In this document: positions 43,586 to 53,380 of the stretch, piece after piece
Position numbering within the stretch: position 1 is the first letter of the stretch
Layout of the letters: each line of letters begins with the position of its first letter
Source: an uncultured Solirubrobacteraceae bacterium
Lineage (GTDB): Bacteria > Actinomycetota > Thermoleophilia > Solirubrobacterales > Solirubrobacteraceae
Direction of reading: 5' to 3'
DNA length: 64,000 bases
NCBI GenBank assembly: GCA_902806175.1
Contig: CADCVQ010000087.1
Location: 1-64,000, forward strand
Position numbers and translations under genes: made by a program
Notes under the pieces: generated by a model
Database searches by the model: none
What the model saw: only the letters and a program-made list of their open reading frames with translations
What the model was told of the DNA's origin: nothing

Positions 43586-43867
43586 GTGTCGGAGCAATCG
43601 ATCGTCAAACTTCCGCGTTCCGTGCGCGCCCCGTTTGACGTGTACGTCAACGGCGTGCACCAGGAGCAGGGCGTCGACTTCGAGCTGCGCGACAGCTCGC
43701 TCGTCTTCGGCCGCGAGCTGAAGAAGGAGGGCGACCTCGGCTTCTGGCGCTGGTTTCTCGGCGCCTGGGGCGTCGGGACGTACCGCCAGAACGACTCCGT
43801 CGACGTGCGCTACGAGCGTGACGGCCACCCCGTGCTGCTCGAAGGATTGGACATCGAGCAGGAGTGA
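43586..43867 (+). CDS. Conserved-type small protein upstream of an MFS exporter
   Basis: The 93-residue protein (starting SEQSIVKLPRSVRAPFDVYV) is soluble and beta-rich, with VNGVHQEQGVDFELRDSSLVF and a Trp-rich FWRWFLGAWGVG stretch. No family is named with confidence. The GTG at 43586 is chosen on -10 spacing; an ATG at 43577 is the alternative. It overlaps the exporter gene by GTGA. Confidence 0.65.
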   Translation: MSEQSIVKLPRSVRAPFDVYVNGVHQEQGVDFELRDSSLVFGRELKKEGDLGFWRWFLGAWGVGTYRQNDSVDVRYERDGHPVLLEGLDIEQE

Positions 43868-45675
43868 CGACCGCGGGCCCGCGCGGCGGCCGTGGTGCGC
43901 AGCTTCTGCTGGCCCTCGCGGTCGGGCTGATCCTGTCGGACTCCTCCGTCGTCACGCTCGCGCTGCCGGCGATCCTGCGCGATTTCGACGCGTCGGTGAA
44001 CGCGGTCGCGTGGGTGCTGATCTCGTTCAACCTGGCGCTTGCGCTGGCCGCGGTGGCCGCTGCGCGCCTTGCGCGCGGCCGCGCGCGGCCGGCGTTTGCG
44101 ATCTCGCTGCTGCTGTTCGCGGCGGCGTGCGTGGCGTGCGCTGCGGCGCCGTCGCTGGCCATGCTCATCGCCGCGCGCGCGGCGCAGGGGATCGCCGGAG
44201 CCGTCGCGGTCGCCGCGGCGCTCGAGTTGCTCGTCCTGTCGGCGGGACGGGCCCGCGCGCTGTCGACGTGGGCCGCCGCCGGGGTCCTGGGCGCCGCCGT
44301 CGGACCCGCGCTCGGCGGCTTTCTCACGGAGTGGCTGTCGTGGCAGGCGATGTTCGCCCTGCAGGTGCCGGTCGTGCTGGTCGCCCTCGTCGCGCTCCCC
44401 GTGGCGCCCCGCGAGGCGGCGGTTGCTCAGCGTGCCCCGTCCGCGGGCGGGCAATCGGCGCTCGCCCCGCTGGCGGCGCTGGCGCTGGCCAGCGCGGCAC
44501 TGGCGGCGGCGTTGTTCCTGCTCGTGATCCTGCTGATCGAGGGCTGGCGCCAGACGCCGGTCGCGGCGGCCCTGACGGTGACGGTGATGCCGATCGCGGC
44601 GCTCGCCGCGGGCCGCTGGGCGCGGCGGCGGGCGGGGCTCGTCGCGGCGGTTGCCGGCGCGCTGCTCGTGGCGGGCGGGCTCGCCGCGCTCGGGCTGATG
44701 CCAGCAGCGCACCCCGCCTGGACGCTCGCGCCGCAGCTTGCGATCGGTGCCGGCCTGGGTCTCGCGCTCGCCACCCTGATCGGCGCGAGCGTCGGCGACG
44801 CCGCGGCGATCGCGGGTCCGGCGGCCTGGACGGTCGCCGCGCGCCACGCGGGCATCGTCGTCGGGCTGCTGGCGCTGACGCCGATCTTCACCGCCGACCT
44901 CGACCGTGTCCGTGCGCCGACCGAGCGCGCCGGGCTGGCGCGCGTGCTCGACGCGCCGCTGTCGCTCGAGGCGAAGATCGCCGTCGCGCGCGCGCTCAAC
45001 GCGCAGCTTGCGGCGGCCGACGGGCAGGAGCTGCCGGACATCGACGCCGCGTTTGCGCGGATCGACGTCGATGCCGCGGAGCGGGCGGCGCTCGCCGCGC
45101 TGCGCGACGACCTCGACGAGGAGCTTGACCGCGGCGCGACGCGGGCCTTCAGGAGCTCGTTTCTGGCGGCCGCGCTGCTCGCACTGCTGGCGGCCGGCGC
45201 GGCATTCGTCGGGATGGCGCTCGCGCGCGGCCCACGCAGGGGCGCGCCGTCGTCGAACGGCAGCACGGTTTCACGCCTGGCGGTCGCAGTTCCCGGTGCT
45301 GCGAGCGTCGCGACGCTGCTGGTCGCCCTCTACCTGGTTCTCGGCGGCGCCGACTTCGGGCCGCGGGCCGTTGCCGATCCGTGCGCGCCGCGTGCGCGCC
45401 CGGCCGGCGTCGAACGCACGCAGCGCGCGGCATTGGCGACGCTCGACGGCGCGGCCTGCACGCTGCGCTCCTCGCGCGAAGATCTCCTGCGCACGCTGCT
45501 CGAGAAGCGCCGGCCCGCCGGCGTCTCCGAGGATGAGCTCGCCGCCGCCTTCGTCGCGGGCGTCGATCGCGCGCAGAGGGAGGGCGCGCTCGGCGGCCTG
45601 GAGGCCACGGCGCTGCGCCTCGGCCTGCGCGCCGGCGCCCTGACGGGGATCCTCGGGCTGCTGCTGCCCGGATAG
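43864..45675 (+). CDS. MFS transporter with extra C-terminal domain
   Basis: The 603-residue protein is a major facilitator of the drug:H+ antiporter type (LILSDSSVVTLALPAILRDF, then AARAAQGIAGA), with about 12 helices by residue 460. A further helix (about 470-490) leads to a soluble C-terminal domain of about 100 residues with two cysteines (DPCAPRARPAGVERTQRAAL ... AACTLRSS), which ordinary MFS proteins lack. A hydrophilic loop with many charged residues (about 345-430) also interrupts the last helices. Substrate unknown. Confidence 0.82.
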   Translation: MTTAGPRGGRGAQLLLALAVGLILSDSSVVTLALPAILRDFDASVNAVAWVLISFNLALALAAVAAARLARGRARPAFAISLLLFAAACVACAAAPSLAMLIAARAAQGIAGAVAVAAALELLVLSAGRARALSTWAAAGVLGAAVGPALGGFLTEWLSWQAMFALQVPVVLVALVALPVAPREAAVAQRAPSAGGQSALAPLAALALASAALAAALFLLVILLIEGWRQTPVAAALTVTVMPIAALAAGRWARRRAGLVAAVAGALLVAGGLAALGLMPAAHPAWTLAPQLAIGAGLGLALATLIGASVGDAAAIAGPAAWTVAARHAGIVVGLLALTPIFTADLDRVRAPTERAGLARVLDAPLSLEAKIAVARALNAQLAAADGQELPDIDAAFARIDVDAAERAALAALRDDLDEELDRGATRAFRSSFLAAALLALLAAGAAFVGMALARGPRRGAPSSNGSTVSRLAVAVPGAASVATLLVALYLVLGGADFGPRAVADPCAPRARPAGVERTQRAALATLDGAACTLRSSREDLLRTLLEKRRPAGVSEDELAAAFVAGVDRAQREGALGGLEATALRLGLRAGALTGILGLLLPG

Positions 45676-45707
45676 CGGGGCTGTTGAGAAGCAAGGACCA
45701 CCGGTTC

Positions 45708-46706
45708 TTACGCCGCCACCCAGCGCTCCGGTTCCTCGCCGGCGCGGCGCACCGCCCCGACGACCTCCAGCCGGCGCAGGTAGCACAGCGTCTCCGGCAG
45801 CCACCAGCCGGCCGTCAGCTGCGTCAGCCCCTGGCCGTACAGCAGCGGCACGACGTCGTAGGCGGTGATCGGGCCGTGCTCGGCGACGGCGCCGCGCACC
45901 GTCTCCAGCCGCTGCGCGACGAGCGCGCGATTTGCCTCGATGTGCGCCGCGACGTCCGCGAACGTCCGCGCGTGACCCGCCAGGCACAGGCGCGCGTCGA
46001 GTGCCGCCGCCTTGTCCAGCGACGTGAGGAACTCGCCGACCGGATCGACCGTCCAGCCGTAGTCGAAGTACAGCGACACGCGCCCCAGCAGGTGGTCGCC
46101 CGAGATCAGCAGGCGCCGGTCGGGCTGGTGCAGGCAGACGTGCGACGGCGCGTGGCCGGGCGTGTGGACGACCGACCACGGACCGAGGTCGGTGTCGACG
46201 ACCACCCCCTGGACGAGGTCGCGGTCGGGCTCCACCAGCCGTGCGATCCCGCTTGCGCGCGAGCGCGCGCCGGCGGACCACTGGCGCAGGGGCTCGATCG
46301 GCACGCCGCTCTGCAGCGCAACCTCGAAGCGCCGCGCGCGCACCTCGTCGGGGTTGTCGACCGTGGCGCGCATGTGCGCGTGGTCGGGGTGCATCCACAG
46401 CTCGCAGCCGCTGGCGTCGATGACGCTCGCCGCCTGTCCGTAGTGGTCGGAGTGCGCGTGCGTGCAGACGAGCAGGCGCACGTGCTCGAGGCGCAGGTCG
46501 CACTGCGCCATCGCGCGCTCCAGGTGCGCGAGCGAACCGGGCTCGTGCAGCCCACAGTCAACGAGCACGACGCCGTCGCCCGCCGCGACGGCCCACGCGT
46601 TGCAGTGTGGGACGCCCGGCCACGGCAGCGGCAGCCGCAGGCGCCAGAGGCCCGGCAGGACGCGCTCGCCGCGCCCGAGCTCGCGGCGCCTGGTGGAGGA
46701 GGACAT
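45708..46706 (-). CDS. MBL-fold metallo-hydrolase
   Basis: The 332-residue protein has the metallo-beta-lactamase motif THAHSDHYG (His83, His85, Asp87, His88), HTPGHAPSHVCL, SGDHLL and a late GHARTF histidine. A C-terminal winged-helix-like extension (about 255-330) is common in the nucleic-acid- and lactone-type hydrolases of this fold. The reaction is unknown. The ATG at 46706 is 7 nt after a TATCGT -10 box on the minus strand. Confidence 0.85.
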   Translation of the reverse strand: MSSSTRRRELGRGERVLPGLWRLRLPLPWPGVPHCNAWAVAAGDGVVLVDCGLHEPGSLAHLERAMAQCDLRLEHVRLLVCTHAHSDHYGQAASVIDASGCELWMHPDHAHMRATVDNPDEVRARRFEVALQSGVPIEPLRQWSAGARSRASGIARLVEPDRDLVQGVVVDTDLGPWSVVHTPGHAPSHVCLHQPDRRLLISGDHLLGRVSLYFDYGWTVDPVGEFLTSLDKAAALDARLCLAGHARTFADVAAHIEANRALVAQRLETVRGAVAEHGPITAYDVVPLLYGQGLTQLTAGWWLPETLCYLRRLEVVGAVRRAGEEPERWVAA

Positions 46707-46713
46707 GCGACGG

Positions 46714-46723
46714 ACGATAGATT
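46714..46723. promoter_or_regulatory. Back-to-back overlapping -10 boxes
   Basis: Minus-strand TATCGT (46714-46719) lies 7 nt from the ATG at 46706, and plus-strand TAGATT (46718-46723) lies 9 nt from the ATG at 46733. The boxes overlap by two bases in a 26-nt gap, so the two genes cannot be initiated by polymerase at the same time. Confidence 0.55.
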
Positions 46724-46732
46724 TAGCCCCAG

Positions 46733-47083
46733 ATGGGCAAGCGCAATCGGGGAGTCGGACGCATCTCGGCACCGACCACGGACTACCGCGACGCGGACGG
46801 CAACGTCCTCACGCTGCGTGGCTCGATGTCGGCGCTGACACGGCGCAAGTACGCCTCCACGCTGCACGACCAGCGCAGGACGACGGATGACTCCTGGCAC
46901 CGCGCGGTCGAGTTTCTCTTCGAGCGGCTCGTCGAGCGCTGGACGATCTTCGACGTCCCCACGGAGGGCCAGAAGGAGCTGCTCGAGCGCTACCGGATCG
47001 CCTCTGCAGAAGAGAAGCGCTGGATCCGCGACGTCCTGCGCGAGCACATCGAGACGAACTTCCCCGACGTGGAGGCACCGTGA
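46733..47083 (+). CDS. Hypothetical protein
   Basis: The 116-residue basic, mostly helical protein has no signal peptide or known motif (notable stretch: HRAVEFLFERLVERWTIFDV). It precedes an aminotransferase gene with a GTGA overlap, so the two are likely co-translated. Function unknown. Confidence 0.65.
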   Translation: MGKRNRGVGRISAPTTDYRDADGNVLTLRGSMSALTRRKYASTLHDQRRTTDDSWHRAVEFLFERLVERWTIFDVPTEGQKELLERYRIASAEEKRWIRDVLREHIETNFPDVEAP

Positions 47084-48267
47084 CCACAGACATCGACTCA
47101 GCGCCCGCGACCGACATCCCCGAGCGGCTGCTGCTCGGCTCGGGGCCGAGCCCGGTCCCGCCGCGCGTGCTCGCCGCGCTCGCGCAACCGACGATCGGCC
47201 ACATGGATCCGGCCTTCGCCGACATCATGGCCGAGACGATCGCGCTGCTGCGTGAGGCGTTCCAGACCGAGAACCGCGCGACGCTGCCGATCTCCGGCAC
47301 CGGCAGCGCCGGGATGGAGGCGCTCGTCGCGAACTTCGTCGATTCCGGCGACCGCGTCGTGTGCGGCGTCAACGGGCTGTTCGGGGAGCGGATGGCCGAG
47401 GAGCTGCGGCGCGCGGGCGCCGATGTCGTCCCGGTCGAGGCGCAGTGGGGGCGCGCGGTCCCGATCGAGCAGCTGCTCGAGGCCGCGGTCGGCGGACGGA
47501 CGGACGCGATCGTCGTCGTGCACGGCGAGACGTCGACCGGCGTCGCGCAGCCACTGGAGGGGCTGGGCGACTGGTGTCGCGAACATGACGCGCTGCTGCT
47601 GCTGGACTGCGTCACCTCCCTGGGCGGACACGCGCTGCGCCTCGACGAGGCCGCCGTCGACGCTGCGTTCTCGGGGACGCAGAAGTGCCTGAACTGCCCG
47701 CCCGGCCTGGCGCCGTTCACCGCCGGCGAGCGCGCGCTGGAGAAGCTCGGCCGCCGCGAGCAGCCCGGCCGCTCGTGGTACTTCGACCTCTCGCTCGTGC
47801 TCGACTACTGGAACCCCGGCGCGAGCGGCGGGCGCGCGTATCACCACACCGCTCCGATCAACATGATCTACGCGCTGCGCGAGGCACTGCGGATCGCGGT
47901 CGGCGGCGACTGGCTGCCGACGACGTGGGAGCGCCACCGCCGCGCGCACCACGCACTGCGCGACGCGCTCGCGGTCTTCGGCTGCGAGCGGCTGGCGCCC
48001 GACGGAGAGCAGCTGCATCCGCTGCTGGCGGTCACCCCGCCGGCGGGCGTCGACGAGGCCGCGGTGCGCAGCGCCCTGCTGGACGACCACGGGATCGAGA
48101 TCTCCGGCGGCCTCGGGCCGCTCGCGGGCAAGCTGTGGCGCGTCGGCGTGATGGGCGCGGGCGCGCGGCGCGAGCCCCAGGAGCAGCTCGTCACCGCGCT
48201 CGCGACGCTGCTGGATGCCGAGCCCGACGAGCCGCTCGCCGCGCTCGCCGAGGGCTGGCGCGCCTAG
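47080..48267 (+). CDS. Class V aminotransferase (alanine/serine-glyoxylate type)
   Basis: The 395-residue enzyme is PLP dependent. The cofactor lysine is Lys202 in SGTQKCLNCPPGLAP, and LLLGSGPSPVPPRVL at the start and ISGTGSAGMEA match the alanine-glyoxylate/serine-glyoxylate/serine-pyruvate family. It would convert glyoxylate to glycine with an amino donor. GTG start overlapping the gene before. A following aminopeptidase suggests amino-acid turnover. Confidence 0.9.
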   Translation: MTTDIDSAPATDIPERLLLGSGPSPVPPRVLAALAQPTIGHMDPAFADIMAETIALLREAFQTENRATLPISGTGSAGMEALVANFVDSGDRVVCGVNGLFGERMAEELRRAGADVVPVEAQWGRAVPIEQLLEAAVGGRTDAIVVVHGETSTGVAQPLEGLGDWCREHDALLLLDCVTSLGGHALRLDEAAVDAAFSGTQKCLNCPPGLAPFTAGERALEKLGRREQPGRSWYFDLSLVLDYWNPGASGGRAYHHTAPINMIYALREALRIAVGGDWLPTTWERHRRAHHALRDALAVFGCERLAPDGEQLHPLLAVTPPAGVDEAAVRSALLDDHGIEISGGLGPLAGKLWRVGVMGAGARREPQEQLVTALATLLDAEPDEPLAALAEGWRA

Positions 48268-48291
48268 TTGGCTGACTCATCCAAGGACCGC

Positions 48292-49374
<1,083 letters not shown>

Positions 49375-49421
49375 ATCGGCGCGCCAGGGCGCCAACCGCA
49401 GACACGCGCAGCGTTCATGAG

Positions 49422-49427
49422 TACAGT
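49422..49427 (+). promoter_or_regulatory. -10 box TACAGT for the subtilase gene
   Basis: TACAGT ends 9 nt before the ATG at 49437, in the 62-nt gap after the aminopeptidase gene. Confidence 0.5.
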
Positions 49428-49436
49428 GGGCGGCCG

Positions 49437-51035
49437 ATGAGGCTGCTCGCCCTCTGCGCCGCCGTGGCGGCCTTCACCGCAGTTGCGGTCACACCGGCGC
49501 AGGCCTACGACGAGCGTCCGATGCGCCTGCCCGCGACGGGCGCCGGCGCGTTCGCCGCGTCGTCTGAGCCGTCGACCTGGCTGATCGCGGCCGAGCCGCG
49601 CACGGCGCAGGCCGATGCGATCGCGCGCCGCTTCGGCGCGACGAAGCTGCGCGTCGGCGACGTCTACAAGGTCGTGCGGCCGCGCGCCCGGGCCTTCGCG
49701 GCGGCGCTGCGCGCCGTCGGCGGGCTGCGCTACGCCGAGCCCAACGCCGTGCTGCAGCGCACGAGCGCGCTCGACGCCGCGCCCGATGGCTACGCCCGCG
49801 GCTACGTCGTGGCGCCCGGGCTCGCGCCGCCGGCCCCCGGCGCGGCATCGATCGCCGTCATCGACGACCTCGTCGACGTCACGCACCCCGACCTCGCCGC
49901 GAACACGCGCCAGCTCAACCCGGGCCCCGTGCTCGGCGAGCACGGCACGATGGTCGCGTCGGCCGCCGCGGGCGCCTTCAACGGCGGCGGCGTCGTCGGG
50001 ATCTTCCCCTCCGCGCCGGTGCTGTCGGTCGGGCTGCCGCCGGCGATCAGCTGCGCGGACGCGGCGAACGGGATCATCGCCGCCACGCGCGCCGGCGCGA
50101 AGATCATCAACCTCAGCTTCGGCTCGCCGAATGACTGCGCGTCGCTGTTCGGCACGGTTCAGGTCGCCTACGCGGCCGGCAGCCTCGTCGTCGCGGCGGG
50201 CGGCAACGAGTTCGCCGCGGGCAATCCCGTGATCTACCCCGCGGCCTACCCGCACGTGCTGTCGGTCGCGGCGCTTGACCCGAACCTCGCGTCGTCGGGC
50301 TTCAGCAGCGAGAACACGGCGATCGACGTCGCGGCCCCGGGCATCAACATTCCGCTCGCGATTCCGGGCGCGTTCGACAAGGACGGCAGCGTCGACGGGG
50401 TGACGCTCGCCAGCGGCACGAGCTTCGCCGCGCCGATCGTGGCCGGCGCGGCGGCCTGGCTGGCGACCGCTCGCCCCAATCTCTCCAACGGCCAGCTGTC
50501 CGACGTCCTGCGCCGCTCGGCGCGCGACGTGGGAGCCCCGGGCTATGACCCCGGAACGGGCTTCGGCCTGATCCAGATGGCCCCGGCGCTCGCGCTGCCC
50601 GAGCCCGAGCCCGATGTGCTCGAGCCCAACGACGGCATCTCGTTCATCGACGGCTCGGTGTTCACGAGGCCCGACCCGTACGTCTGGACGGGCGGCCGCA
50701 GGCGCAGCCTCGGCGGCACCGCCGACCGCGTCGAGGACCCGATCGACGTCTACCGAATCCGCCTGCCGGCACGCAGCAGGGCGCGGATCAGGCTGCGCGC
50801 CCTGTTCGGCAACCCCGACCTCTTCATCTTCCGCTCCGACGCGAAGTCGGTCCAGGACAACTCGAAGATCCTCACCCGCTCGCGGCGCGGCACGAGGCTG
50901 ACCGACAGCGTGAAGATCTCCAACCGCGGGCGCAGCGCTCGGCGCTTCTACGTCGTGGTACCCGTCGGCAGCAACACGGCGGGCGCGCTGAACGCGTCCT
51001 ACCGGCTTGAGTTCCAGCGCATCAGGTCACGCTAG
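49437..51035 (+). CDS. Secreted subtilisin-like serine protease (S8)
   Basis: The 532-residue precursor has a signal peptide (1-23), a propeptide-like region (about 45-110) and an S8 domain with the triad Asp143 (IAVIDDLVDVTHPDL), His169 (GEHGTMVAS) and Ser329 (ASGTSFAAPIVAG), plus the oxyanion Asn257 (AAGGNEF). Two cysteines (206, 234) may pair. A C-terminal domain (about 385-532) resembles the bacterial pre-peptidase C-terminal fold (DVYRIRLPARSRARIRLRAL, PDLFIFRSDA) and may aid secretion. Extracellular protein degradation is the likely role. Confidence 0.92.
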   Translation: MRLLALCAAVAAFTAVAVTPAQAYDERPMRLPATGAGAFAASSEPSTWLIAAEPRTAQADAIARRFGATKLRVGDVYKVVRPRARAFAAALRAVGGLRYAEPNAVLQRTSALDAAPDGYARGYVVAPGLAPPAPGAASIAVIDDLVDVTHPDLAANTRQLNPGPVLGEHGTMVASAAAGAFNGGGVVGIFPSAPVLSVGLPPAISCADAANGIIAATRAGAKIINLSFGSPNDCASLFGTVQVAYAAGSLVVAAGGNEFAAGNPVIYPAAYPHVLSVAALDPNLASSGFSSENTAIDVAAPGINIPLAIPGAFDKDGSVDGVTLASGTSFAAPIVAGAAAWLATARPNLSNGQLSDVLRRSARDVGAPGYDPGTGFGLIQMAPALALPEPEPDVLEPNDGISFIDGSVFTRPDPYVWTGGRRRSLGGTADRVEDPIDVYRIRLPARSRARIRLRALFGNPDLFIFRSDAKSVQDNSKILTRSRRGTRLTDSVKISNRGRSARRFYVVVPVGSNTAGALNASYRLEFQRIRSR

Positions 51036-51061
51036 GCGCCCTCACTTTGCGGCGGGGCGCC
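51035..51061 (+). terminator. Hairpin after the subtilase gene
   Basis: GGCGCCC (starting in the stop codon) and GGGCGCC form a 7-bp stem with a 13-nt loop. Confidence 0.4.
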
Positions 51062-51079
51062 CCGATCTCCTTGATGCTC

Positions 51080-51181
51080 GCCACACGGCAGACGCCGGTA
51101 CGGACCGTGCGGCTGCTCGGCGAGGCCAAGTCCGCGCTGGGCCGGCTCGACGGCATCGGCCGGCTGCTGCCGAGCAGGGAT
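51080..51181 (+). pseudogene. Fragment of a Fic-family N-terminal domain
   Basis: The plus-strand frame encodes LLGEAKSALGRLDGIGRLLP (51113-51172), the helical segment that opens Fic/DOC family proteins; in intact members it is followed by the inhibitory-type SS-IEG motif and then HPFxxGNGR, neither of which is present. About 30 residues survive; the frame degenerates straight after. Confidence 0.6.
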
Positions 51182-51340
51182 CACCGGCCGCCATGCGGTT
51201 GCAAAAGCAGATCCTCCGGGTGTAGTGACCGGTCGCTACGGCTCGCTCGGCTCGGCCCATTGGGTGACGGAGCCGTTTCGGCCGCTCAACACCACGCTTT
51301 TGGCTCAAGAGCTTCCGCGGCAACGACCCGCGGTACCTGA

Positions 51341-51612
51341 GCTACGGAGGACGCCGTCGTCAAGACGGTGGCCGGCTTTCTGAACACCGACGGAGGGACG
51401 CTGTTCATCGGCGTCGACGATCAGCGCCGGCCGATCGGGCTGTCGTACGACGCGGCCGTCGTCAAGCCGCCAAACGCCGACGGCCTCGTGAACTGGCTCA
51501 CCACGCACCTGGCCAACGCGCTTACGCACGCGTCGGTCATGCGAACGCGTGCCCGGAAGACGAGATCGAACCGGAGATCGAGATCGAGGAATACGTGCGC
51601 GACCGCTGGTGA
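51341..51612 (+). pseudogene. Fragment of an AlbA_2 (Schlafen-type) domain protein
   Basis: From 51341 the frame reads TEDAVVKTVAGFLNTDGGT then LFIGVDDQRRPIGLSYD and NADGLVNWLTTHLANAL, which is the AlbA_2 putative DNA/RNA-binding domain. Similarity stops near 51550 after MRTR. A shift of frame then gives EDEIEPEIEIEEYVRDRW with a stop at 51610, perhaps the real C-terminus of a related gene. No start codon precedes it in frame and the N-terminal part is missing. Confidence 0.65.
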
Positions 51613-51622
51613 GCGCGCCGCG

Positions 51623-51892
51623 TCACGCAGCCGGCACCCACGCCGCGCGCATATCCACGCGCGCGCCGCGGAACGGAACCTCCTCGGCCTCGAGCAGTGC
51701 CCGCTGACGCGCGCCCTTGGCGAGCGAGCCGTCGGCGCGCACGACGCGTTGCCACGGCAGGTCGGGATCGCGGCTGGCCGCGAGCACGGCGCCGGCGCGG
51801 CGCGGCGCACCGGGGCTGAGGTCGCCGTAGGTCGTGACGTGGCCGCGCGGGATCGCCCGCACGGCCGCGAGGATGTCGTCGTCGGTCGCCAT
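51623..51892 (-). CDS. Alkyltransferase-like (MGMT-type DNA-binding) protein
   Basis: The 89-residue protein corresponds to the C-terminal DNA-binding domain of O6-methylguanine methyltransferase: IPRGHVTTYGDLSPGAPRRA is the helix-turn-helix part and PWQRVVRADGSLAKG the active-site loop. The alkyl-accepting Cys of PCHR is Trp here (PWQRV), as in alkyltransferase-like (ATL) proteins, which bind alkylated guanine without repairing it and pass it to nucleotide excision repair. Confidence 0.88.
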   Translation of the reverse strand: MATDDDILAAVRAIPRGHVTTYGDLSPGAPRRAGAVLAASRDPDLPWQRVVRADGSLAKGARQRALLEAEEVPFRGARVDMRAAWVPAA

Positions 51893-51952
51893 CTGCGTCC
51901 TGCGCGACGCTACCGGGGGCGCGCGAGAACCTCACGAGGATGACGCGACCAC

Positions 51953-53380
51953 GTGAGTACCGTGATGGCCGTGCAGCGCCACACGAAGATCGTCGCGACG
52001 ATCGGCCCGGCCTCGCGCGATCCTGAGACGCTCGCGCGGATGGTCGACGCCGGGATGGACGTCGCGCGCCTGAACTTCTCGCACGGCACGGCGGAGCAGC
52101 ATGCCGAGACCGCGCGCCGCGTGCGCAACGCCGCGGGCCGCGCGGGCCGCGCCGTCGCGGTGCTGCAGGACCTGCCGGGGCCGAAGCTGCGGATCGGTCC
52201 GCTCGTCGACGACCTCGCCGAGCTGAAGCCCGGCGACAAGGTCACCTTCTGCTGCGAGGAGGACGGGCTCGGGACGGCCACGCGGATGCTCGTCGCGCGC
52301 CCGGAGCTGATCGGCGCGATGTCGACCGGCGACGTGATGTACCTCGCCGACGGCGCGGTCCGGCTGCGCGTGCAGTCCGTCGACGACGATGCGATGCAGA
52401 TCCGCGCGGAGGTCGAGATCGGCGGCTCCGTCGCCTCGCGCCAGGGCCTGAACGTCCCGGGCCCGCTGCACCAGCTCGCGACGGTGCCCCAGGAGGATCT
52501 CGCGCACCTCGCGGTCGGGGAGAAGATCGGCGTCGACCTCGTCGCGGTCTCGTTCGTCCGCGGCCCGGAGGACATCGCGTTCCTGCGCGAGCACACGCGC
52601 CTGCCGCTCGTCGCGAAGATCGAGAAGCCGCAGGCCGTCGAGCGCTCCGAGGAGATCATCCGCGCGGCCGACTGCGTGATGGTCGCGCGCGGCGACCTCG
52701 GCATCGAGCTGCCGATCGAGACGGTGCCGATCGTCCAGAAGGAGCTGCTCGCGACCGCCGGCCGGCTCGCGCGACCGTCGATCACCGCCACGCAGATGCT
52801 CGACTCGATGGTCGCGTCGACGCGGCCGACGCGCGCGGAGGTCGCAGATGTCGCCAACGCGATCCTCGACGGCACCGACGCGGTGATGCTCTCCCAGGAG
52901 ACCGCGGTCGGCGCCTATCCCGTCGAGACGATCGCGATGATGGCCTCGATCGCGCGCTCGACGGAGTCGGCGGCGCCCTACCGCCGCTGGAACGAGCGGC
53001 GCGTGCACCGCGACGCGCGCGACCCGTCCTACACCGTCGCCTACGCGGTCTGCATGGCCGCCCGCGAGCTCGAGCTCGACGCGATCGTCGTGCCGACGCT
53101 GTCGGGCCGCTCCGCTCGCCTGGTCTCCGCGCACCGCCCGACCGTGCCGATCTTCGCGCTCTCGCCGGGCCGCGAGACCGTCCGCCGCTGCGGACTGATG
53201 TGGGGGGTGCGCGCCGAGCACCTGCGCAAGCACCGCGTCACCGAGGAGCTCATGCTCGACGCCTGCCGCCGCGTCATGGAGCTCGGCTGGCTGCGCGGCG
53301 GCCAGCGGGTCGCGGTCACGGCCGGTCTGCCGACCGGAGTGCCCGGCTCGACCTCGCTCTTTCAGGTCCAGGAGCTGTAG
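51953..53380 (+). CDS. pyk: Pyruvate kinase
   Basis: The 475-residue glycolytic enzyme makes pyruvate and ATP from phosphoenolpyruvate. TKIVATIGPASRD, DVARLNFSHG, the catalytic lysine in LVAKIEKPQAV, MVARGDLGIELP and ITATQMLDSM...PTRAEVADVANAILDG are all intact. The GTG at 51953 is used; an ATG four codons later is possible. The gene ends at the base before the convergent TVP38-type gene, so the two stops abut with no intergenic base. Confidence 0.96.
   Translation: MSTVMAVQRHTKIVATIGPASRDPETLARMVDAGMDVARLNFSHGTAEQHAETARRVRNAAGRAGRAVAVLQDLPGPKLRIGPLVDDLAELKPGDKVTFCCEEDGLGTATRMLVARPELIGAMSTGDVMYLADGAVRLRVQSVDDDAMQIRAEVEIGGSVASRQGLNVPGPLHQLATVPQEDLAHLAVGEKIGVDLVAVSFVRGPEDIAFLREHTRLPLVAKIEKPQAVERSEEIIRAADCVMVARGDLGIELPIETVPIVQKELLATAGRLARPSITATQMLDSMVASTRPTRAEVADVANAILDGTDAVMLSQETAVGAYPVETIAMMASIARSTESAAPYRRWNERRVHRDARDPSYTVAYAVCMAARELELDAIVVPTLSGRSARLVSAHRPTVPIFALSPGRETVRRCGLMWGVRAEHLRKHRVTEELMLDACRRVMELGWLRGGQRVAVTAGLPTGVPGSTSLFQVQEL

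Larger units (their letters stand above)
51036..51622. other. 587-nt patch of gene remnants
   Basis: No intact gene is found between the subtilase and the alkyltransferase-like gene. The stretch holds pieces of a Fic-type and an AlbA_2-type gene in sequence with unrelated filler between them (about 51182-51340). Both families are frequent in mobile or defence islands, so this looks like the scar of such an island. Confidence 0.65.
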
